DNA of 64,000 bases from Timema cristinae (taxonomy: Eukaryota; Arthropoda; Insecta; Phasmatodea; Timematidae). Position numbers and translations under genes: made by a program. Shown here piece after piece: positions 57,620-64,000 of the stretch. The stretch spans positions 13,725,620 through 13,789,619 of the forward strand of contig JBCFYV010001001.1 of the NCBI GenBank assembly GCA_039000515.1. The letters are read 5' to 3'. The notes beneath the pieces are model-generated. The model had not been told where the DNA came from. It searched no databases and was given only the letters and a program-made list of their open reading frames with translations. The first letter of the stretch is position 1. Each line of letters begins with the position of its first letter.

Positions 57620-57935
57620 GTCAATTCCTTTGGTCAGTGGCCTCTGCCTCCTACTTCTGCTTCCAGAATTTTCTTATTTCCTTAAAGTCATCCAAGATTT
57701 GATTCCTCCTTCTTCCCAAGCTCCTCTTTCCTTTAAACTTGGCTTTCATGACTTCCTACAGAAGACAATTCTTCCTAAAGCTGTATCTGATTTAGTCTGC
57801 ATTGTACCGAAGAATCACATCAAAATATGTTATCTTCTCACACACTCTTCTTAGGACTTCTTCATTTGTCACTTTGTCTCTCCACCTGATCTTCTTAAGT
57901 CTTCTCCAGCACCCCATTTTAAAACTCTCCAAACT
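57620..57935 (-). pseudogene. LINE reverse-transcriptase C-terminal remnant
   Basis: Translating the minus strand from about 57935 gives ESFKMGCWRRLKKIRW, then DKVTNEEVLRRVCEK. After a decayed part come NCLL, KAKFKGKRSLGRRR and ILDDFKE. This order (F-x-M-W-C-W-R-R, then W-x-D-K-V-T-N-E-E-V-L) is typical of the C-terminal end of RTE/BovB-like and related endonuclease-reverse transcriptases of non-LTR retrotransposons. Two stop codons interrupt it, and the RT and endonuclease domains are missing. It shows that LINEs have been active in this genome. I cannot link it to the SINE tails. Confidence 0.75.
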
Positions 57936-57949
57936 ATGAATTAGGGTGG

Positions 57950-58090
57950 AATAAGTTGAAACACAGAGGAAATGTACCCGAACTTACGTGATATGTTAGA
58001 AGTAAACTAATAAGGGGAAACTAGTTCGAGAATGATTAATTAGATCGCACCATAACAGATTCAAATTAAGTACTATTTATAGAGTAATCT
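57950..58090 (-). mobile_element. E-type SINE fragment
   Basis: The plus-strand GAGGAAATGTACCCGAACTT and CACCATAACAGATTCAAATT are the reversed E body and box B. It is decayed. Confidence 0.4.
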
Positions 58091-58509
58091 TAGAGGTTAT
58101 GAGTGAGGAGGACAGTTTTAGAGGAAATGCTCTCGCAAAACTGAAGACAAATCCTGGAAAGATATATCGCTTGACAGACCACCGAGTCTTAAGGGAAGAG
58201 CTTGGATTATTAATCACGATTACGATAGATAATAATGTCAAGTTAATATTAATGTTGAACTGTGCTCACGCTGTTTTATATGTTGACATACGGCGTGCAA
58301 AAGAAAAAAAAAACGCCCTGAAGTGGTATTGTCATAAACTAACCTGACTACCTCAGATAGTTTATATGTCTCGTAAAATAATGGAGACTTTTACGTCTTA
58401 GACGAAGCAAATACCATACATAGATCAGGCATAAATCGAATCTAGTAATGAATTACATCGGTATTGACATAAAAGTGTTTCTTCGCTGAAACTATAAACT
58501 ATTTTTTCA
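58091..58509. other. No gene seen
   Basis: An 82-codon frame at 58099-58347 is open but has no recognisable domain. I give it little weight. Confidence 0.35.
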
Positions 58510-58600
58510 CCAAACCCACTTTGGTGGCCGAATGGTCTATGGAACTGGTCTAAAACTCAAATTAGTAAAAGGGCCAGAATCATAAGGTCAAGGTGTGTTG
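58510..58600 (+). mobile_element. SINE head fragment
   Basis: ACTTTGGTGGCCGAATGGTC is an E-type box-A region. The rest is lost. Confidence 0.5.
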
Positions 58601-58654
58601 CGGAATATAGCCTATAGAATTATGTTTGTAAAATTATATTCTATATTTTTTGTT

Positions 58655-58895
58655 TTTTCATCGAGTCTTACTACACGTCTGGATTATGCACTTTTTAATA
58701 AATATATTAGATAGGGAATGAAGAATATATAATTTAGAGGGAATGTAACCGCATTTGAGTTAAGGGATTTGGGAAACCATATATAGAAAACCACCCTGTC
58801 TATATCCAGTTGGAATTCGAACCCTGACCTCCCCAACACCGGTAAACTACACCATTATAATATGACGTCTAACTCACGTTCCCACCGATGTAACT
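58655..58895 (-). mobile_element. E-type SINE
   Basis: The tail relic ATCCAGACGTGTAGTAAGAC, body, box B (AGGGTTCGAATTCC) and head (CATCGGTGGGAACGTGAG) are readable. Confidence 0.65.
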
Positions 58896-59141
58896 CTATT
58901 ATATTTGTTGTTGTGTATTTGAAATCATTAATGTACATTTAAAATATTTTAAATCTTATATTTCCCAGATATTGATATGTGGGTTGGCGAGATACTCGAA
59001 GCAGTATTTAATAAATCATGTTGATAAAAACTATTATAGTTATTTAAAGTGATAAGAAAATAACACAATTTGAAATTTGATTCGTGCGTTTTTAGTTATT
59101 CGAAATTATGTACCCAATAAAATTAAAACTATTATTACTAG
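58896..59141. other. No gene seen
   Basis: AT-rich sequence. Nothing recognised. Confidence 0.4.
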
Positions 59142-59149
59142 TTTGCGTG

Positions 59150-59714
59150 CAAGGCCGTTTTAAGAAAATGTGAGGCCCGGGGCAAAAAAACAAAAAAAAA
59201 AAAAAAAAAACGAAGGCCCTCCTTTTTTACGGCAGTTTTTCAATTTTATCATCAAGCCGTTATAACATATTCATACGTACTCGGGCTTATGTTAAGTACT
59301 TAATAATTTCTAATATTTTATTAAATATTTATCAACTCATTAAATGATTGTACTTTATTAAATGCAAGCAAATGAAATTACATAAGTAAATTCCTCTCTG
59401 TACCATTACACTGTTAGTTTTCTGTGGACTGACACCGGTAGCACAATGGTAGTGTATTCTACTGTACTGCAGCACATTACTCGAATAACTTAAATCTTAA
59501 ATTACATAAAGTTAGGGTTTTCAGGAATTTGGAATGGAATCTTATAACTAAGTGAATACTTATTGCTGTTAATTATCTATACAATATTTGATGTAATAGT
59601 TAGAATAATAACTGTAGTTGAATTTAATAATTTTTGGAGGAAATTTGACCCCCTGGAATGTGAGTCCCAGGGCAATTACCCCCATCCCCTCCCCCCCTTT
59701 TTGATGCGGCCCTG
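59150..59714. mobile_element. hAT-type element, 565 bases, non-autonomous
   Basis: The left end CAAGGCCGTTTTAAG and the right end, whose complement is CAGGGCCGCATCAAA, match. GGCAA and a second GGCAATTAC-type block lie inside. TTTGCGTG (59142-59149) and TGTGCGTG (59715-59722) agree at seven of eight positions. No transposase frame is present. Confidence 0.8.
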
Positions 59715-59722
59715 TGTGCGTG

Positions 59723-60158
59723 TATAACTGCAGGCCGGATAGTAATATAAAAATATTGTAGACAAGCAGGCTGGTCAGATTTGTTTAACAGGTCGGGTGT
59801 TGTCTGAGAGTCGTTAGTTTGTGAACCCTATCTAAGACGGATCACTAGTATATTAGGCTGAACTACCAATGACAGGGAGATTGATTATATTGAGGGAATG
59901 TCTTCCTAAAGGCTTTGCCACTTTCTCTTCAAACAAATTCTGTTTCATTTTTCTAAATTATCCTTTTTTCATTCTCAACACACTAGTGTAAATAGGATAG
60001 TACAAAAGTATGCCTGTGAAACTAAAATGTAGGAATAACTTAGAATATAGGTTTTAAAATGTTAGGACTGTGTTAAGGGCTATTAGAGCTTCATGTCAAT
60101 TTAATAGCTTATATATTATATCGGCTCATGCACTTCTCTAATTCTTACATAATTTAGT
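59723..60158 (+). mobile_element. Decayed SINE and AT-rich DNA
   Basis: GGCTGAACTACCAATGACAG followed by an E-like body lies at 59850-59995. The remainder shows nothing. Confidence 0.4.
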
Positions 60159-60169
60159 CATATTTTCTA

Positions 60170-60215
<46 letters not shown>

Positions 60216-60500
60216 CATCATCACCGCGTCTTATTACCCGTTCGGGTTATACGCACTTACGCTAATGTGTAAATGATAGGGTGATTGTGAGATGAAATGG
60301 AGGCCTTACAGTTTAACGTGGAATCCGAACCACGGTGGACGCCTGGCATTCCACACATCCACAAGCTGTGATTAATACACGTCTTGTCAGAGATGAAGGA
60401 AGGGTTTGGGAATCAGATAAATCTGTGCCGGGACCGAGGATTGAACCCCGGACCCCCGGCACAGAAGTCCGACACCTTATCCCTAGACCACCAGGTCACC
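60170..60500 (-). mobile_element. A-type SINE, long subfamily
   Basis: An (ATT)n run of about 40 bases, tail 1, the body with the extra block, and the head are complete. CATATTTTCTA (60159-60169) and CATCTTTTCTA (60501-60511) are the duplication. Confidence 0.9.
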
Positions 60501-60639
60501 CATCTTTTCTAGAACTTATAAATTTATTAATCCCTATTTTAAATTGATTTGAATGAAGAATGTACCTGTAAAAACGCCCATACAAATTAATTTCGCACAA
60601 ATTGCTAATATTAAAGTGTTGTTCTATGCAATCACATGT

Positions 60640-60965
60640 AATTAATTTATTAATTTGAGTCGTGTAGCTTGAATTTTTTTTTGAACCGATTGATAATATC
60701 TGCACACGAGAATTTCTATTGGCGGTAGTGAAAATGCTTAGCCATTTAGCCGGGAAAGGCATTTTCACATACGTTCCAGGATTATTTTTAAATGCCACAA
60801 TCGACATGGGACCGACGGATTTAATTTCCCTCCTAAGGAAGTTGTATGGATTTTTATCGCTCAAGAAAAATATTTCAACCTCGGCTGGGTTTGAACCCAC
60901 GAATATCGGGTCCTGGGGTGAACACTTTACTCCAAGGGCACTGAGGTCAACTCTTGTAGCGAATA
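60640..60965 (-). mobile_element. C-type SINE, full length
   Basis: On the minus strand the head is GTGCCCTTGGAGTAAAGTGT, box B GGGTTCAAACCCAG, with body ATTTTTCTTGAGCGATAAAA and the tail-2 relic GTGTGCAGATATTATCAATC. The 159-codon minus frame and the 88-codon plus frame here are carried by the SINE and are not genes. Confidence 0.8.
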
Positions 60966-61109
60966 ACGCTCTCAATAAAGTTTGATGATCGAATTAATTT
61001 AAAACCAAACGTATCATTCATGAATGCATATTTTCTTGATTTACACTCATCTAGTACGAAAATAATTTGGTCTCATTTATATATATTAGCAAGTTCTTTG
61101 TATTTTCCA

Positions 61110-61740
61110 GGTTTTCCAGAAGAAATCGCCACTTTTATATGCAAGTTAGATTGAAGAAAAGCATGATAAAATTTCATTTTTTCATCAACGTGACTAGTGT
61201 GAAGTCATGTAACTTATGTTTAAAACAGGACACTATAGAATGTATGGGGCAATACATCTTCTGTGCTTTCACAGTCCTTGTTTAAGGTGTAATAAGACGG
61301 GTGGACTCGTATTGTGGAATAAAGTATCATTGTCATCCGGTGCACATGAGATCAGGAACAAACTGTAATTCTACTTAACTCGTAACCCCTCATCTAACAT
61401 AACCTAGCATAAGCTATCATAGCCTATACTAACCTAACCTGATATAACCTAACCTAACCAACATAACATAACCCAGCCTAACCTAACCTTCATTTTCCAT
61501 TTTGAACAAAGTCATTATAAATTTAATTTTTACCCCGCAGTTCATGTTAGGGTACTACCAACCTTAGTATGAGTTGTTCCACAATCCGTGTGCACCGAAT
61601 AATACATGTTTGAATCACCGTGCTAATTTCTTCAGTTCACTTTAGTCCATACAAAGACCTACTATTTTAATCTTTCAGTTCAATGTCTCAAATTAACAAA
61701 TATTCCAGTATTTTTACTAAATGGTTCAAACTTATCTGCA
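61110..61740 (+). mobile_element. Repeat Q, copy 2, with a small insert
   Basis: It aligns with 15090-15650 without MITE M. It is interrupted at about 61310-61600 by AACCT-containing DNA. The 72-codon frame at 61067-61285 lies within. Confidence 0.7.
61338..61597. mobile_element. Small element carrying AACCT repeats
   Basis: The left end CGGTGCACATGAGATCAGGA and the right end, complement CGGTGCACACGGATTGTGGA, are imperfect inverted repeats. Inside lie about 100 bases of AACCTA/ACATA units (61390-61490). Confidence 0.6.
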
Positions 61741-61949
61741 TTTTCCCGGCTCTCGCTGTTTCCAAGGTGAATAGCAACCGTGTCATATAACATATAGATT
61801 GGTGTAAATATGAAGTATAAGTTATAATATGAAAGAATAGACCAACTCACTATAGAGTGGCCTGTATAAAGCCTAATAAATTAAATGCAAGGATACAAGT
61901 ATGAATTTAATCCAGTTCTACGTGTTTATAAAAGAGTACACTTCTCTTA
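61741..61949. other. No gene seen
   Basis: Nothing recognised. Confidence 0.4.
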
Positions 61950-62147
61950 GGGCCAGTCTCATAATCAGTATTAGTACGCCTCAAGTGCGGTGCCACACTA
62001 AATACATGACGACACCTACCTAAACTCGAATGGAATGGGCCAGTTTCACATATGAAACTAGACTATTTCATTCTAGTCTAGGTAGGTGTCTTGTATTTAG
62101 TGTAGCGCCACACTTGAGGCGTACTCATTCTGACTATGAATCTGGGC
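61950..62147. mobile_element. PIF/Harbinger-like foldback MITE
   Basis: GGGCCAGTCTCATAATCAGT...GTACGCCTCAAGTG is mirrored at the right end (CACTTGAGGCGTAC...CTGGGCC). The arms are about 75 bases. The flanks are TTA and TTT, near the TWA target of that superfamily. The 64-codon frame here is a by-product. Confidence 0.75.
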
Positions 62148-63283
62148 CTTTGTCTCAAGGGTTTTCGATACTGTTCAACTTATATAATAGGGTCATAATG
62201 GAGCCCATTGAGGTAAGAATATAAGCTTTCGCCATAAATAAAGTGTACATAGGAATACTGCATCACTTTTCAAAATTTAAATATTACAACAATAACCAGA
62301 GTTCTTAGATATTACCCTTTTTCCGTGCGTTGATGATTTGACTGATTTAGTCATTGCATAGTTAATTTTGAATATATGTCCTGTATTTATTTTTTCAAAA
62401 CATGAATGCATATAATAATACCCTTAAAAGTGGCAACAAGGTGTCTAGCACTATTTTTATTTGTACACGTATTACATATTACCCAAATGGCTCTGTTTTT
62501 GTTTTTCTATAAAGGATGTTTATAGATGTAAATAGTTATATCTTAAACATGTGATTTAAGAATATAATTATCTTAGTAACTTAACAATTGGTTATAGTTT
62601 ACATATTTAATTAAATGAATTAACTATATTAATTATGTATTAAAAGTTTACAATTGTAAATAAAAACACGTATAAGAAAAATTATCTCTAAAAAAGCTGT
62701 GTTATTAGCCAAGAATGATTATTTTTAATAATAGATGCAAATACTTTAATTCAACTTATTATTGAGATGGTAAAATGTTTGAATATTTATTTACTATTTC
62801 AAAAATTTAAATTACTTTGGTAAAAATTATAGCATGGATAAAAATGCTTACGCTATTGTTTGATCTTTTATATTTTATAAAATATTTTAATCAAAATATT
62901 AACGCCGAGGGTTTGGTTACGTAAACAAAATAGCTAGCTTATTGGTCTAATATAAAATCTTTATAGCTATTTTTACATCCATTACTGTTCCCAGTCTGTG
63001 GCCTAGGTAAGTTTGTTACTCAAGACATATATTTTCCACTAGTGGCTTGCTAGGCCTGTCGTAGCTTCTTATGTCTTATAATCTAACTTAAGACTAGGAC
63101 AGGCACAACATACAATCCCCAACCGTTAATTCATTACTGTGGAAAGGTAAACTCACATTTCACCAATAATAAATAAATTTTTTGGTCAATTTTTCTTTAT
63201 GATATATTCATTACCTTAAATACACAAGATTATAGAGTGTAAATAGTTTCCATAATACACTTTATTTAATATCTTTATTTTAG
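62148..63283. other. No gene seen
   Basis: About 1.1 kb of AT-rich, repeat-poor sequence. Confidence 0.4.
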
Positions 63284-63525
63284 CACCGTGTCTTACTACC
63301 CGTTGGGGCTATAAGGTTATGTACTAATTACGCTTAATGTTTTATGGAGTAGAAAGGTTTTAATTTAAGAAAGTGTATCCGAATTTGAGTGGAGAAAGAA
63401 TGTAAAACCATTTTGAGAAAAACACCCTCATTACACCCGACCGAGATTCAAACCTTAATCTCTACATCATCGACAGTTTAGTCTGCGAGAGTACCGCGTT
63501 AGACTATGTCGCCACCGAAGCGGGT
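63284..63525 (-). mobile_element. E-type SINE, full length
   Basis: Tail 1 (AGCCCCAACGGGTAGTAAGA), body, box-B region and the head CGCTTCGGTGGCGACATAGT are present. Short T-rich flanks (about 63275 and 63526) may be the target duplication. Confidence 0.8.
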
Positions 63526-63754
63526 TTTTATTTATGTATTTAACGTAGTGGACGTAAAGATATAGTAAACTTTTTTTCACCTGCGCCGTACCTTTAGGTT
63601 AAGTCTAGCAATATACATCATAATTTAATACTACACTCCAAAGGAAATCCTCTATTTACCGCGTCACGTCTATTGATGAAACCTCAAGACTAACATTAAC
63701 ACACCTATGGTTCTCACCTATGAGTCTGGTTTATACCTACACCTATATATATAT
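63526..63754. other. Possible 3' flank of the next exon
   Basis: If the exon at 63755 is terminal, its 3' UTR would lie here. AATAAA occurs immediately at the stop codon (minus strand), too close to be a convincing poly(A) signal by itself. Confidence 0.3.
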
Positions 63755-64000
63755 TTATTTATTTTTTTGTGAGCTGTCCGCGGTCACTGTACTCGTTTTG
63801 TTCAATTTATCCAACAGCACGTACACTGTCTCCTTCGTGTTCACATTTATAACGACACGTAGCGTCAACAACCCTTTGATTCGCTTGTCCGTCTGCCTCG
63901 CAATTTGCGACAGCTGCTCAGAAAGAGAGATCTGGAAAGAACTGTTATTACGTCGCACTTGAACTGTCATTTGTCTTATGGGAGGAAGCTCATTATTACC
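63755..64000 (-). CDS. Candidate 3'-terminal exon, unknown protein, cut by window edge
   Basis: The minus strand is open from the window edge to a TAA at 63755, 81 codons. The visible part starts GNNELPPIRQMTVQVRR, has a helix-like stretch with ISLSEQLSQIARQTDKR, then a beta-like stretch LTLRVVINVNTKETVYVLLD, and ends with a polar tail SSQKNK. The amino-acid mix and codon use look protein-like, and the local G+C is clearly above the surroundings. A Met at 63970 is inside the open stretch, so it need not be the start. An alternative splice acceptor (TTCTTTCCAG, phase 0) lies near 63932. I do not recognise the protein. No signal peptide or membrane segment is seen in this part. Confidence 0.5.
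   Translation of the reverse strand, partial: GNNELPPIRQMTVQVRRNNSSFQISLSEQLSQIARQTDKRIKGLLTLRVVINVNTKETVYVLLDKLNKTSTVTADSSQKNK

Noticed and set aside
57630..57854. Plus-strand leucine-rich frame resembling a membrane segment
   Set aside because: It is the antisense of the LINE reverse-transcriptase remnant, which explains the composition.
6932..60500. Regularly recurring 250-300 base repeats as a CRISPR-like array
   Set aside because: Copies are dispersed, in both orientations, with individual target duplications. They are SINEs.
60496..60975. 159-codon minus-strand frame, one of the two longest in the window
   Set aside because: It lies mostly within a C-type SINE (head, box B, body and tail-2 relic are all visible), and other C copies do not keep the frame open.
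61390..61490. Telomere or former chromosome end (AACCT repeats)
   Set aside because: The array is short, impure, flanked by ordinary DNA and contained in a small element.

Overview
This is AT-rich nuclear DNA from an invertebrate, most likely an arthropod and probably an insect. The signs are degenerate AACCT/TTAGG-type repeats, many tRNA-derived SINEs, several MITE families, and a decayed gene of a family I know mainly from invertebrate (including hemipteran) genomes. The species cannot be named from the sequence. There are no bacterial-style genes, no rRNA operon and no CRISPR array. A run of 100 N at 54706-54805 marks a scaffold gap.

Protein-coding content is minimal. Two minus-strand exon candidates are credible: a 132-base internal exon at 8444-8575 and a terminal exon running off the right edge at 63755-64000. 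A pseudogene at about 25974-27640 carries family blocks in several frames with stops and a frameshift. A LINE reverse-transcriptase C-terminal remnant lies at about 57620-57935. Almost all other ORFs are chance frames in repeats; the 159-codon frame at 60496-60975 lies mostly in a SINE.

Repeats dominate. SINEs with at least three tRNA-like heads (here A, B and E) share one 3' tail of about 50 bases, usually followed by (TAA)n. Two further heads (C and D) share a different tail ending near (AAAT)n. Most A copies and two B copies have clear 10-15 base target-site duplications. DNA-transposon derivatives include Tc1/mariner-type MITEs (6671-6902, 55060-55306), a three-copy 200-230 base MITE (14273, 15184, 30624), hAT-type elements (51940, 52389, 59150), a PIF/Harbinger-like foldback (61950) and a family of about 400-base foldbacks bounded by TTAA (18263, 28553, 34585, 42830, 56408).

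Nesting gives a relative history: SINE in foldback (56493), SINE in an older repeat with an empty relative (9209 against about 32590), MITE in a repeat with an empty relative (15184 against about 61197), SINE in SINE (39742), hAT in SINE (51940 and 52389), and a repeat inside a 33-base minisatellite (43521-44390). The most striking observation is that two neighbouring hAT MITEs interrupt the same box-A octamer of two SINEs. Either this is a target preference for tRNA-like promoters or an old tandem duplication. Family names A to R are local labels used only here.
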